A stretch of 64,000 nt of DNA from the NCBI GenBank assembly GCA_932294295.1, contig OW028573.1:72331829-72395828 (forward strand), read 5' to 3'. Below, piece after piece: positions 27,289 to 41,000 of the stretch; positions within the stretch are counted from its first letter, which is position 1; the number at the start of each line of letters is the position of its first letter. Origin of the DNA: Alitta virens. Taxonomy: Eukaryota; Annelida; Polychaeta; Phyllodocida; Nereididae. The notes beneath the pieces were generated by a model, which was not told the DNA's origin, searched no databases, and saw nothing but the letters and a program-made list of their open reading frames with translations. The translations under genes were made by a program, and so were the position numbers.

Positions 27289-29065
27289 CAGTGCAACCTG
27301 TGTTAAGTGGTCAGCCAAGGGAGGTGGCCAAGGTGGCTGCTAAAGCCAGGTGGCTGCTGAAGTCAGGTGCACTAGGTGAAGATGATAGTTTGGGTCTTGC
27401 AGCAATGGTGTTTGAAATTGCAAACCCGCTTTTGTATGAATATTGACATTTAATTTAATGCTTTTATTTAGATAATATTTTCATAGATATTGACAGTACC
27501 CCTGATATTGACTAATTGAAATATGCTCCAATTCAAATGGTTGGACTACCGGAATAAATACTTTACTATGAAACTTTAAAAAAATTTTTTAAAGTAAACA
27601 TTGCCAGCAGCACTCATATTAGTAAGATTCTAACATTAGCAGAAAGTGGTCAAAAGATATAATCCGGATATAATATTTTAAACTTTAAAAGACAATTTAA
27701 TAAGGGGTAAAATATATGACAGGTGATAGAGTTTGTGTCTTTTGATATACCCGCATATGGTGATGCAATTACATAATACCAGACTTCATTGTTCCACTGG
27801 TCTGTTATAATAGGGGCAACTGACCACTAAGCTGGAATCTGCTGACTGCTGTCCACAGGGTGTTGTAATACATTTTATAGTACAGCTGTATATGACTTGA
27901 CGTGAAAGATCGTTGAGAAGGACAAAAATATCACAATAAAAATTCCTCCAAGGTCTGAGTGACAGCAATCATGCAGTATGGGCTACTGGGCTCACCTGTG
28001 CTGCAAATTGCAAATTATCACAATTGATTTTGACACCTAGTGTCACTCTCTCCTATAATCAAATGCAATTGACTTTTGTTACATTACATATATAATTATA
28101 TTGGCTAATAAAATCTATCTATCGTTTTCACTTATTCAATAAATGACAAGCATGATGTAATTGGCATTTCCTAGCAAGTTCAAAAATAGTCATGATAAAG
28201 CTATTCAGCTATTCAGATTTGTGGTAATGTTAAAAATTTGTACACAATCTGAACCTATAAGACCAGTATAAATTAAGGTATGGACAGTATGGTTGCACTA
28301 AAGTGAATAACCATGCAAACGTATTATATAACAAAAGTCAAGAACCTTCTATCTGAATCATCTAAGACAACTTTTATAGATTATGTGTCATATACTCCCC
28401 CCCCCCCCTTGAATTTTGCCAAATATAGTACATATGCCATATCTACCGCCCTTATATTATCATATATGATTATAGGTCCATGGATAGAACTTTATGATAT
28501 GATTGATATTTGGGCCTATCACACATTGCAACGAAATGTAAATTTGACCAGGTCAAGAAATGACATTCTTTTGTTTACACATATATACGCATGTAAAGGT
28601 AAATAAGGCTGAAATTCCAAACTTTTATGCAAGGGGGGAAGAGAGGTTCCCCTGCATTTACATTTTGTATTATGAAACTGCAGCTCTTGGGGTTGTCTCT
28701 ATTTTAAAACTTCATCCGCAGTTACTGAAACTTAAAAAGGACACTTTGTACACAAAATATCACCACATAAAAACAACTGAGGTCTGACAGTGCCTTGACA
28801 AGCATCAATCTTAAAAGACAGCATAATTGTCTGGCAAGTTACACCAAAGTAATTCAACATAATGATAATAGCCACGATGGGTAGCCTTTGCAAAACAACT
28901 GTCAATCACTTGAAAAAAAAAAAATCCTAATTTCACATGACATAATACTTTTGGAATTCCAAACAAAGCCTATCTTCCATGCAGTTTGACTTGTCAGGGT
29001 GTACGTATACAAGCTTAAACGTACAAAAAAAAGTATTTACCCCTAACAAATTATGTGGTTGGTGG

Positions 29066-29655
29066 TAAAATCTTAGTTCTTTGGCTAAATTCCTTTTAGT
29101 AAAATTTCAATAGATGCATTTCAATCTGATATCATGGAATGCCACAGAACATTTTTAATTTAGCCCGTCTTAAGTTTTTTTTTATGTTGTTGTTTTACGT
29201 GGGGCACAAGGAAGTGCGGGGTTGACCTTTATGGACTTTGGGGTTGACCTTTATGGACTTCGAGGAAAACATGTCCAAAAATCGGCACAGTACGTCGCCT
29301 AATAGAGTCTTTTCTCTGAACAGCCCTGAATTCAGCAAGACATAAGTCTTTCCTCTCCTCTTATAACTCATTTTGCTTTTCAGACACAGTAGGTCATAAC
29401 TAACTGATTCCATAAATATAACTTTCTCAGAAAAATAACAAAAATCAACAAAATGATAAAGTGTCAAATATACATTAAAATGCACTAAAAATACAGCTGC
29501 TTGGATGCAGTATTCTGTTTTAGCCACCTGGTGGAAATACAGAGAACCTTCTGTGAAAATCCACTATTAGGACAGTTAGCCACGAATCACTAGATAAATA
29601 TTGATTATTGAGAGATCATGAATTCAGACTTATAAAACAGGCCTATATATCATGC
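29066..29655 (+). repeat. Dispersed repeat, interrupted copy
   Basis: Second copy of the repeat at 26967-27288. It is split by about 265 bp of unrelated sequence (roughly 29302-29567) and carries a private tandem duplication of a 22-23-base segment (ggttgacctttatggactt, twice, near 29221-29262). Comparing the copies makes the extra block an insertion here or a deletion in the other copy. No clear inverted termini were seen on the block. Confidence 0.75.
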
Positions 29656-32600
29656 ATATAGGTTCTAATTAAAATATAACTTCCTGTTGAGCTACATAAC
29701 GTTTAATTTCGACCACTGTTTCTCTAATTACAATTGACAGGTTCTGCAGCTTTTAATTTGGTCTATTTTTGGCCTATGCTATTTCATAATATAAGTTCAA
29801 ATTATTCCCTGCAGCCACATAGAGCCCTATAACATTAGCTTAGTAAGAATATCCTAACATCCCACGCACATTCGTTTTCCTTCTAACAATATACCAGTAC
29901 ATTCTGGTGACTCCATCATGCTCAGACCAGTTTTGTCTGGTCAGCCAAACCCCCCAGCTACCATCCCAACCCCCCCCCCCCCCCCCATATAGGCCCTTTT
30001 TCATCAATGAAAGTGAGGCCTATTCCGCAATAATCCAATATAATTTTGTTCTTTGTTTACACTCCCAAAACGACAAGTGTTATGTCAACACTTCATTCTT
30101 AAAAAAGGGGCTAAAAAAAAAAAGAAGAAAAAAAAGACAGACTGACATTAAAAATGCAGCTGAAAATCCTGCTTTGTCGCAAATCTCAACAAAACACATA
30201 AAATCGATGCACTGCACATCCTGCTCATGGGGAAAAAAAGGGTTTTTTAATATGCTAAAAAAATGAGCAGGATCCACATGTTAAAGGCTTATTTGGAATT
30301 AAAGCAGAATAAAGTCTGAAAGTTTGAACTCACAAAAGGCAACCAAAAATCAGACTCTAATGCATTCATTTGCATATGCAGCAGACGTAGACCACGGTTG
30401 GGAGCACTCCGTGACCTCAAGGCCTTAAGTCCAGGTCCATAAATCACGTGGTTCCACTGCATGTCCTCTTGAGGTCACGGTCCTGGATGACCTTGTCCTC
30501 TCAAGGACGTATAAATTACCATTAGGACCACAAATTTTGTAATATGCATTCTTATAAAAGTATATTAAATTCCAGTATTACCCACCAGAGGCGTAGCCTG
30601 CGGAATTTAGCAAAATTGAGTACATTTATGGTTACTGAAGTAAACATCAGAACATCGGCAGTATGACTTTTGAGAGATGTTGACAGCTATTTGGAAGTAA
30701 TTGCATGAACATTTTTGTTACAGGTCTCCATGCCTATCTACATCATTACATGTAGCTTGATTAAATTGATTAAATTGCCAATCAGATCATACAGGATACT
30801 ATATATATATATAACAGAACAAGAGCAGTGAGCTTGGACCATAATGCCTACATATATACAGAGTACAACTGACATATAGAGATAGTCTTCAGAACATATA
30901 GTCCCTCGTAATTCACTACAGTGTAGAATTGACACGAACTTTTGCTATATTAAAAGCAGTGTATATTTTATATTTGTTTTACTTCATTCATCATTTAGGC
31001 AGGCATGGGTTGGCAAGCAAGTGACAATATGTTCCACCATTTACTGTAGACATACACGTAACAAAGTGTATTGCCGTTGTTGACAGTACTGGACCCAAGA
31101 AGTTTTTGACAAATTTTAGGAGAACCAGGTCAACCGTGACATATTTCTGTTTCTGTTAAAAAATAATGAATATAGGTGCAAATGGAGCAGCATACCAAAC
31201 CAGGTCAATGCAAATATTGTTTAATTTAATTTTTTTAAACCCCCCCCCCCCTATATCCGCCACTGAAATTTGCATTTTCTGCGATCTTTCAAAATATTGG
31301 AAGAAACGTTTTGACACTTCATTGGCAGGTAGGCCTAAACATAAAAGTTAATAGAAGTTCCTTATTTTATTTTTTGGCCTACATCACTACAAGTTCCCAA
31401 ACAGATGTTCCTAAAAACCTCATTACAAATAAATATATATATATTAAAAAACGGTATTTAAACCTCACTAATTGATCATACTTATAAATACAAATGAGTT
31501 ATATTAACTTTTTTTCCTTTTTTGTGAACTGACTCGATCAGCATTAAATTCTTTGATCATACAAAGGCCATTGACTTTTACAATTCAAAACATTTCAAAA
31601 TGTTACATAGGACAAGCTTTTGTGCAAAAGTTGGCATATCATAAATGTCATTATCCTATATATTATACACACTAGGCTTATCCCAGCATAACAGCTGTGA
31701 TCAAGTATTACAACGGTGTATACCTATAAATAAACATAGTGAGTGAGCCAATATAAATAAACATTAGCAAACTGAGCCTCGGATATTCCATTTCTAATGC
31801 AGATCACATGAGGCAACAAATAGTTCATATATATATATATTTAGAACCTTTGTCCTTGTGGAAGGGTTTTATAACCATAACATAACCACAATCAGCAAAA
31901 AGGTCAGTGGTGTTAAACCATTTGAAGCAAGGGCATAAGTCCACCCTCTCCATTTCTTTCTACTGTTTTTTCAAAGGAGTAAAGTTACAGTAAAACCATG
32001 CTTCACTCAACGCTGACAATTAATTTAAAATTGCTGAGATCATCCAAGCACAGTGTAGTATACAAATCTCAACTATTTGCTAACACTTAGACAAAAAAAA
32101 AAAAAACAAGTGTACTGGTAGGTAATTCCTGGCTTTAAATCAGTGTTATACATATATATATATATACCATCATTTCATGATTATATTGTGAATTAAAGTT
32201 AAAGTGATCCCTCATGATCATATTTCACATGCAAAATACACAGTCTGATACAAACAGGTATGTCATTGATAACTATTTTATTGAAAAACCAGCATTAACA
32301 GTCACGCAACTATTTTATGACATTCTCATGGTAAAAGTGCACAATACAAAATTTCAAATTAACATCATCAGCGACCTCCTCGCCAAATTTACCTGACACC
32401 ACAAGAAAACTCAATGTCAATGAGATGTTAAAATAGAGCATTTTTAGAAAAGTTTTTCTAATTTGTGCTACACTGTATTACAACCAGCAATGATCACAAA
32501 AGATGAACATAATATTTAGGCAACGATTACCATTCATGATCAGATCAATGATTTGAGGAGAGAGAAAAATACATAAACAACTCACTGAGAAAACAAGCTG

Positions 32601-32975
32601 CGTATCTGCCATAAAAATGGAAAGTGATTTTATCGCCCACAGAGCAGTTGAGAAACAACCTTCATATCGCAATTTTAAATAACGTTAAATAACATTAAAA
32701 TAACAAGAAATATGAAAATGTAAACCAAACTAATGAACAAAAATATTTAAATTGCACCGGTTATCATGCTTCATTTTGGCAATCACCATTTGCCAATACA
32801 GTTTAATTGCCAAGTTGCTGATTTTTTTTTTGCAGTACTTCAATAAAAAATAAATATACTCACACATCAGTTGCACTCAATTCACATGCTCACCTTCACA
32901 AGCATAAATGCATTTTTTTGTGAGAAGGAATTCATTTGCGTGTATAAATCCTCAATGTTGGAGTTAAAAGTTATT

Positions 32976-35900
32976 TTATCTTGGACACATGGCATGTCGC
33001 CCTCCATCAACTGGCAAGGAGACCCCCGTGATGAAAGATGCAGCATTGGATGCTAGGAAGGCAATTGTTGCGGCTGCCTCCTCTACCTGACCCGGTCGAC
33101 CAAGGGCGTGGGTCTGTTTTGACCTCTCCAAGAACTGAAAGGTCAACCAAAAAATCCATCATCCATGTAATTTATTATGACAATGAAATGAGCATACTCT
33201 CAGGACAATCCCATACAACAAAATTGTATAACTGTCACACTGCTTAAGAAAACATTCTTCATCAAAACACTCCCCATAAATCTTTTTAATATGAGCAGCT
33301 GATGAGTCTGTAACCCAATATTTTTGCTTTCAGCTGAAAGTGGACTGACTGAGGTGGTCTTTTATACATATAATGTATATTATATTAATTCTTCAAAATG
33401 GCAAAATACATTGGTGGGCTTTAATTAAGAGACAGGTAGAGGCTATTGTATTCACTAAACACACTCAGTGACTCTCCATAACGGTATATTTGATTCAAAG
33501 AATGTGTATAACTACCAATTTTATGCACGACTCACCTTTTCATACGCTTCTTCATCAAGACCTCCTCTCTTCTGCAACTCGGTTATTATCACACCAGGAC
33601 TGAAAATATCAAAACATTATCTCACAATAGTCCTACAGAATGTCACAAATTGCTTAGAACTATAATTTTGAAATATTTAATCACAACTTACTTACTTGAC
33701 ACAATTTACTCGAACACCTTCAGCAGCAAGATCTGTAAAGACAAAACCACCTTTATTTGACCTTTCTCAAATGTGTGTACTATAACAAATTGCAGAGCAA
33801 AAATAAGAGTGTGTATTAACAATGCTACTTATTGGCCACTGTGGCCAAAGATTTAAACAAACAAACAAACAAACATATTAAGAAGCAACACCTTAAATGT
33901 AAGGAAAATGGACTGGTCAAAGTGACTCACCTAAAGCAGCACAGCGGGTAAGCTGGTCAACAGCGCTTTTAGACACATTGTATGCCGCTAGTCCTGTAAA
34001 CTACAATAACATGGAACTTTATGAAATCAAAAGCAGTCCCAATAAACATTTATTCGGTTATAGTTCTACTTTCTAATTCATACTTCTAGACTGCATATTA
34101 CAATGACCTTTACAATAATCAAACTTTGGATTACCCAGACCATTTTTGTCTTATTCGCACATGTTTTTAACAGCAATTCTCTGGTCTTGATTAAATACTT
34201 CATTTAATTGGAAGAGAATCTAAGTAAACCATGGAAAGTTTACAGGACGGTGAAACTGATATGACACAAATATATTGAACATTTTTGAAACTCACAGCTC
34301 TGATTCCATTCACACTGGATACATTGACAATATTCCCCTTTGTTTTGATAAGGTGTGGAACAGCAAGTATAGACAAGTGGTATATTGATCTGCAAAAGAT
34401 GTATATGCAAGCGTAAAATTAGAAGAAAAAAAAATTCATAGTTCGGGTCAAGTCTAGTATTAACTTAAATACACTGTAGTGCCAATGGTGTAGTAACATT
34501 GTAGTGATTTGGTTATTGATTTCTTGAAACGAGTTGAAAGGTCAACAGTTGACAGACTACTCACTAATTCTCACACTACTCACAAATTCCATGTTACAGT
34601 ATGTACAGGTTGACAACACAATGACACAAGGAATCAAATAAAAACAATTACAATTTGTAATCCTTTATAAAAGCATAACCTATTTTAGATATCAAATAAA
34701 TAAACATTTCTTCATATTATGGATGCCTGATCACATAATGTTAGTGGTGGGAGTCGGTTTCATTCTCCAAACCAATCATCGGTTGTAGGAAACAGACCGA
34801 TGGTCAGTGCTTAATCGGTCTGAACATCCAACGATACCCGTCACGACATAAGACGGATGTAAGTAATATGGTAAGATAAATTATACATTCACATGACCAA
34901 AGCAAAATGGCAGCGCTCATTAGTTCCTTGTTTGGGTAAAAAAATCTAATGAATTTGTTCCCCACTGGTTAGTTATGCATCCCGACTAAATTCAATTGCA
35001 TATTTTTGCTTCTAAGCACTTGATTAAAGGCTTGAAACGACCGACTTTCGACTCTAGTTGATCATCGTCCCACCACTACAGAATGTTGTTTCTTTGCTAG
35101 TTTTCTGATATTGTTTTCATATTTTACATCAAAAATATTGATTTCATCCTCTCCAGTTTTCAAGCTCACAACAGTCAACCTATCAACTGTCAACCTGTCA
35201 ACTGTCTACAATATTAGACTTCAGTTTCCTAAAGCAAGATTCCGCCAAAAAAAAAATATACATTAAAAAAAAGTAAATTTCATGGCGCAATAATCAGTAG
35301 TGTTATGCTGTTTAATGGACTATTTGGGTATATCAGACTTGAGCCCATAGTTCTTATGCAATGGCCATGCTTGTGCATGCAAATTTCCTCTAAATCTAAG
35401 AACGTAAATTTACATAATGTTCTCCATTACTGTGTTCGTACCGGACATTAATATTCATGACACGATCGTATTGTTCCAGTGATGTATTTTCAATGCTTCC
35501 AAATTCAATGACACCAGCACTGTTGATCTAAATAAGACACAAGATGAGACAAATGATTGTTTATTTTCTACTAACATATAATATATACGTGGCAGAATTT
35601 GCTTTGTGACAGCAATTATGAATCTTTATTGAGTTTTGTGCGATCAAAATAAAGTGATCAAGCATCATCCCTGACAATATGCCACATTAGCCAACATTGG
35701 TCCAATGTTGACCTGATCTGGCACACTGTATGTGATGTATTGGGCAATTTAAATACAACTGGTCAATTGAAAGGATTAATTAGCTGTATGACACAATGAT
35801 GACATGATAATATTCTGGCACACAATTTAGACTTTATAGTTCACACTATGTTCCACATAAATCTTACTGGTTGAGTTATTTCATTAGGTATTGCATAGAA

Positions 35901-37985
35901 CATTTGACTTACCACTTAAACTCTTATAACTCACCACACTAATTCTACTGATACAGTGATAGTCATGATTTCCAAAAGCAATACATTTAGATAATTAGTA
36001 GTTACAAAACTTTGAGGATCTAAAATCCAACGAAATTAAATTAACGTATTGAATCAATGAGAAGGAACTTACAAGAACATCAAGTTTGCCAAATTTTTCT
36101 ACAGTCTCCTTGACCATTTTTTGAGCATCTTTCTCATCTGTGACATCACCGACAATGGTATGTGGCTGTAAAAATTTAAACATACCTTAGAATTAATAAT
36201 GTTGCCAGAAATATAATAAACAAGGCTACTACAACATTTTTATAATTATTCACTTGTCTTATTTAAAAAAAAAAAACACAAAATTGTTACCATGATAATG
36301 GGCTATCCTATGGGGCAAAATGGGACACATTGTTTAAGTGGGTGTAGGATATTTATTTAAGAGTTCTGCTTCATACGAGGAGCCAAAAAAGTTAAGTAGC
36401 CAATACTTCTGGATTTGGCTTCCAAGAATAAATCCTAATTAAATGTATAATATAGTCAGTAAAGGCTATTCATATTTATTTAGTGGCAGAAAAGTGGTAA
36501 CTTTACATCTTGTTTTCTGACTATAAGTGTCTCATTGTAATTTTTTTCATGGTTTACAAAAGAAAGGAAAGTGGGGCAAAATGGGGACACTAGCAATGGT
36601 ATTTGGGCAACCCAATTTTGCCCATTCAATATGTCCCATTTTGCCCTACATGGACTTAATTAATGAAGTTAATCAACAATAACAAATAATGTCCATTACA
36701 CTAAAAATGTATTACTGAAAATCAACTACAGTAATTGCTCTGCCAGAGTGAATATCATACAATAATGAGTCAAGTTCATTAACCTGTTAATTACAATTTC
36801 CAAAAATGGTAAATATTTAAAGAAAAATAGGAAAAATCTATATTTTCATGGCATATTTATTCAAATGTCAGCATCACTCCAAATGAAGGTCTTTGTGATG
36901 CCATTAGTTAATATACATATATACTATTTACACCTGTGCCAAAAAATAAGAGAATTTTTCAATGTCAAATTTTGCCCTGCCTTCCTCTATTATGTATACC
37001 AGCTCAGTAATTTTAGGGTTTCAAATGCCCCCCACACTCTTGTTTTATTTCAGCTGGATCAACTCAGTTAAATATTAGCTAATTTTGCTTGCCAAAATTT
37101 TCGAAAGAATACGTAAGTTACATTATCCCAAATTTTCCCTTGCTGTAAGTTGCTCTAAGACTGGTGAAGGTTTTTCATACATCAATTAACAACATTTGAT
37201 ACGGTCAATCACCTTAATTTTTCCCTCAGCTGTGCATAACTCTGCAGTCTTTTTCAGATTGTCCTCCTTTCGTCCTGTTGCTACAACTTGTGCACCAAGC
37301 CGACTGAACAAAATGGAAGTACCCCTGCCAATACCAGAGCTGGCCCCTGAAATTTTATTTGAAAATTAAGGATCATCATTTTGCTGACAGCAAAATATTA
37401 AAGGTTTCATTCATTATTTTACTAAAATGTTGTAGCATGAAATTTTCAAAATTAAAATAGAAACTGTAATTTGCCAGTGTATACAATTGACATTGAATTG
37501 CATGAACTGAAATATAGCTTTTGATCAGTTTTCTGCAGAAATTCGAACCATATAGGCCATGTTTTTACACTAGTTCCAAAAACTGCAGAAGCTTGAAACA
37601 TGCAACATGCACATGCGAAACATCAGGATGTTTGAATTTAAATTTTTTGTCACTGCATAACTAAGCATCAAAATACTTGGTTTTTTGTGCCTTGGAGACC
37701 ATTTGTTATTAGGGTGGAAGGCAATCGAGTTATTAGGCATATCACGTAATTAGGTACACCTTACTCTACCTCAACAATTGTTGCTCAAGAGAGTGAAGAG
37801 ACTCGAGGGCCTCACTGAAATATGATTTCGACTTTATTGTCACATGACATTACATGATGACAACTTAATTTTCACACAGTACGTTATAGCGTAAGGAAAT
37901 CTTCTAGGTAAAAAGCTGTACTATGGCTTCAACAAGGACCTGTGATGAGGGCAATCTTTCCAGCGAGGTTGACCACTCCAGCCAT
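32976..37985 (-). CDS. Short-chain dehydrogenase/reductase, FabG-like (complete)
   Basis: Nine exons in consistent phase: 37985-37940, 37346-37213, 36165-36073, 35527-35442, 34389-34296, 34000-33931, 33732-33696, 33599-33536 and 33134-32976, giving 260 residues, the usual classical SDR length. The fold binds NAD(P)(H) and oxidises or reduces a hydroxyl/carbonyl substrate. The cofactor motif TGASSGIG is split over exons 1 and 2. Next come GDVTD, an NSAG variant of NNAG, the NINV asparagine, NVSS with catalytic Ser about 145, YNVSK with Tyr158 and Lys162, NPGVI at 187-191, and the C-terminal ITGVSLPVDGG. The Ser-Tyr-Lys set is intact, so it should be active. TGR after the second strand (VVATGRKED) suggests NADPH preference. 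No targeting peptide or membrane anchor is evident, so it is probably cytosolic. The substrate is unknown. It shares a 90-bp divergent promoter with RMC1. Confidence 0.95.
36309..36653. mobile_element. MITE-like element, TIR GGGCAAAATGGGACA
   Basis: Inverted termini face each other: GGGGCAAAATGGGACACATT starting near 36312 and its near reverse complement AATATGTCCCATTTTGCCC ending near 36647. Similar internal copies (gtggggcaaaatggggacac near 36572) suggest subterminal repeats. It lies in the SDR intron between exons 2 and 3. The interior has no open frame of note, so it would be non-autonomous. Confidence 0.65.
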
Positions 37986-38075
37986 GTTCTTCTGAGTTAG
38001 TTCCAGCAGTATCCACTAGGCGGCAAATTTCCGCATGCGGATCCGACAAGTGGCACCACCAGTATTTTGACAGCC
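37986..38075. promoter_or_regulatory. Divergent promoter between SDR and RMC1
   Basis: Only 90 bases separate the minus-strand ATG of the SDR gene and the plus-strand ATG of RMC1. The interval therefore holds both 5' UTRs and the shared core promoter, unless transcription starts lie inside the other gene. It is richer in G+C than its surroundings, lacks a TATA box, and contains CCACTAGGCGGCA (38013-38025, one mismatch from the CTCF core) and an E2F-like TTTCCGC (38028-38034). Confidence 0.75.
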
Positions 38076-41000
38076 ATGGATGAAGAAAATCATTACGTGG
38101 AGTTAAGCAAGAATCCCATACGTTTTGAGCCTGTCAGCAAGATAACAAATGTATTCTTTGACGAATCAAACAAACAGGTATATAATATGTCGGAGATTGT
38201 TCGAAATTCTGTTGGAGTACTTCTGTAAATGAGAAAAAAGGTCATGTTATTGTGGGCGATAATTCGTAGGAGCACGTCATTCCTATCACAAAATTAAGTA
38301 ACCACGTCCAAGCTATTAATGTAACCGCCAACCAATAAGTATGATGTGCAGTGTTGAAAGAAGGTACACCTGATTCCGTTATGTCATTTGACATTACACA
38401 TTGTGGAACTGAAGGTGGCTTCGCTACCGTTCTTCAGTAAACTATTTAGCCTTTAAAGTTTAGGACTTTGCGTGCTACTTTATGTGTGATGTTATGACAC
38501 TTACTTAGCTAAGCTTAGATGCATGTCATATTTTCTGCCATTGCCTGCTTTAGACCCTTTGTGTCTTTTTGCTCATATTCAGGATACTACTAATCATATA
38601 TGCTAATATGTGTGTTAAATTCAGGTTTTTGCAGTACGTTCTGGAGGGGCAACAGGTGTTGTCATAAAAGGTCCTGATGAACGCACATCCAAGAATTTCA
38701 GGTAGGTTTAAAAGTTTAAAAAAATATCGCTCTGTTTTTTTCCTTTTGTTTTTTAATGGCCAGATGTCGAAGAGGATGAAAACTGATCAGGATGATTTGC
38801 TCACTTTTAGTATTTTCTAATTTTTTTAATATATATATTCTTATTTCAGGATGGAAGACAGAGGAGAGGTTATATCCATCAAATTCTCCAACAATATGAA
38901 AATACTTGCCATACAGAGATCTCCTAAGTCAGTTGTAAGTGAAAAAAAAAAAATTACTGTTCATCTGGAGATGGAATAAATAACTGATCTTGTTTTTAAG
39001 ATAGAATAAACTTTGAAAATTTTCACTGTAGGAGTTTCTGAACTTCTCTGATGGGGTCGATCCTGTGGAATATTCTCAAAGTTGCAAGGTAAATCTAACA
39101 ATCTGACTTGATTTACCTATTATTCCTAATAAATTGGGCGCTTGCTAAGTGTATTCAGAACAACAGTGGTTTATTGTGGTTTTTTTTTTTTTCAGGGAAA
39201 GAGTACACGGATTCTTGGATTTAACTGGGTTTTGCCTTCAGATATTGTTTTCATCACTGACAATGGGATTGAGTACTATCAAGTGATACCTGAAAAGAGA
39301 TCATTAAAAGCACTGAAAGCTTACAGTGTCCCTGTCAATTGGTTTGTGTGGATGGTAAGAGTTTATGCATCTCTCAGTCTTTTGTGTCTATTACATATTC
39401 ATATATGAAATAATACTTTATATAATTTATTTTCATCTGATTTACTTACACTTTCAGCCAGAAACATGCACACTTTTGTTATCATCTGGAACAATTGGTC
39501 ATGTCATTCATCCATTCCATTTTAAGGTAAGCAGATTTCACTGAAAACTGATTAAATATAAGAACAACAACTTAATATAAAAAGGATAACCTACCATGCT
39601 TTTGCAGTATTAGCCTCCTGTCGGATTGATGTTTTGCTTGTTTTCAGAACAGCAATATGGCGAAGCTGTCAAAATTTGAGATCGATCTCCCCGTCATTCC
39701 AAAACCTCCAAAGCTGACATTGTTGGAGAGGGACGTAACCATGGCAAATATGTATGATAAAATATTATAATTGTGTCTATGATATTTGCACTTATACAAA
39801 AAAACAAGAATGGATTTAATTTAACAGATTCCAATTTGCAAATTTTTATTTATTTTTTGTAGTTATGGAAATTTGTATGTAGTTGTTTTGCGTCATCAAG
39901 CCAAGGGAGGCCAACAGGGTGGAGCAGAAGTTGCATTGTATCAGCTTCAGAAGTAAGTGCAGAGAAAATGCCGGGCTGTTGCATGAATTTGAAAGAGTAA
40001 TTATAGATAATTTGTTTAGTTGTGATGATTGTGGGCTATTCCATTTATAAAAAAAAGAGGATAGGGGGCAAGACCTGAATATTTTTCAGATATCGGGAAG
40101 GGGGGTTGACCAGTATTTTCTTAATATCTTAATGTAGAAAAAAGCGGGGGGTGGGGAGGAGGTGTTGGGGGGGGGGGGAGGTCTGTCAAAAACCAGAACA
40201 CATTCAGTTATGATATCTGCAACAAATGGAATATTAAGTAATGCTCAATTAAGGCAAAATGAGTATTCAGTTTATGTAAACCTTCTCAGAAAGTGTTTCA
40301 TTAATAAACATGTAATTTGATTTGACAGAGAAAGTCCAGCCAAAAAGTCCGATGTCTTAAGACTTGGTATGAGTGGCCGTTTTGCCATCAATGTTGTTGA
40401 CAATGTGATTTTGGTTCATCACCAAGCTTCTAAGGTAATGTGGCCATCAATCCATTATTTAATATTTATGCTTCATTTTCAAGTTTCAATTAAATTTCTG
40501 ATGGCCAGGAAACATTTTTAAATTCATGGGGTGTGTTGATCTAGAAAATGTATAATGCAGAGTGTTCAGTTAATTGATCATATGTAAAGCAGCTCCTGAC
40601 ATTTGCTTGTAATTTTCAGGCCACCATGGTATTTGACATCGGTCTTGCTGGAGAAAGCGATGGATACGTTGTCTATCATCATCCTGTGCTTCCCCCACTT
40701 CCAATCAAACCGTTCAAATTAAACTTGCCAGGTAACTCTAAAACATAAAAAGACATTTCATGCTTGAATTATTATATATAAAACAGTGTGAAATACTTTT
40801 AAAACAGTAGCATTGAAATATATTTCAATATGAAATTTCATTGCAGTGGTACCTGGATCAGGTGTAACAGGACCAACCCAAGAATTCAATTGTGAACTGT
40901 GTATCCTTGTTCAATACTTTAAAATCACACTTTCCCTGTTTTCAGTAGTTTATTCAGCGCATGAATGAGTTAGGGCTGTTCCATTTTTAAAAAGGGGGGG

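Larger units (their letters stand above)
26300..32975. other. Gene-poor repeat-rich interval
   Basis: No exon chain or conserved peptide is visible on either strand in about 6.7 kb. It contains a dispersed two-copy duplication (26967-27288 and 29066-29655), poly-C runs (about 28397-28409, 29970-29986, 31240-31250), TA microsatellites, and a 13-bp-arm inverted repeat at 30409-30480. Confidence 0.6.

Noticed and set aside
27291..27864. A possible TIR pair (cagtgcaacctgtgttaagtgg and a weak reverse match near 27820)
   Set aside because: The two ends match only in part (ttaagtggtca versus tgaccactaag) and have no flanking duplication, so the case is too weak to list as an element.
29907..30266. 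Plus-strand 119-codon open frame
   Set aside because: Poly-C and poly-A tracts create the proline and lysine runs. There is no splice or domain support.
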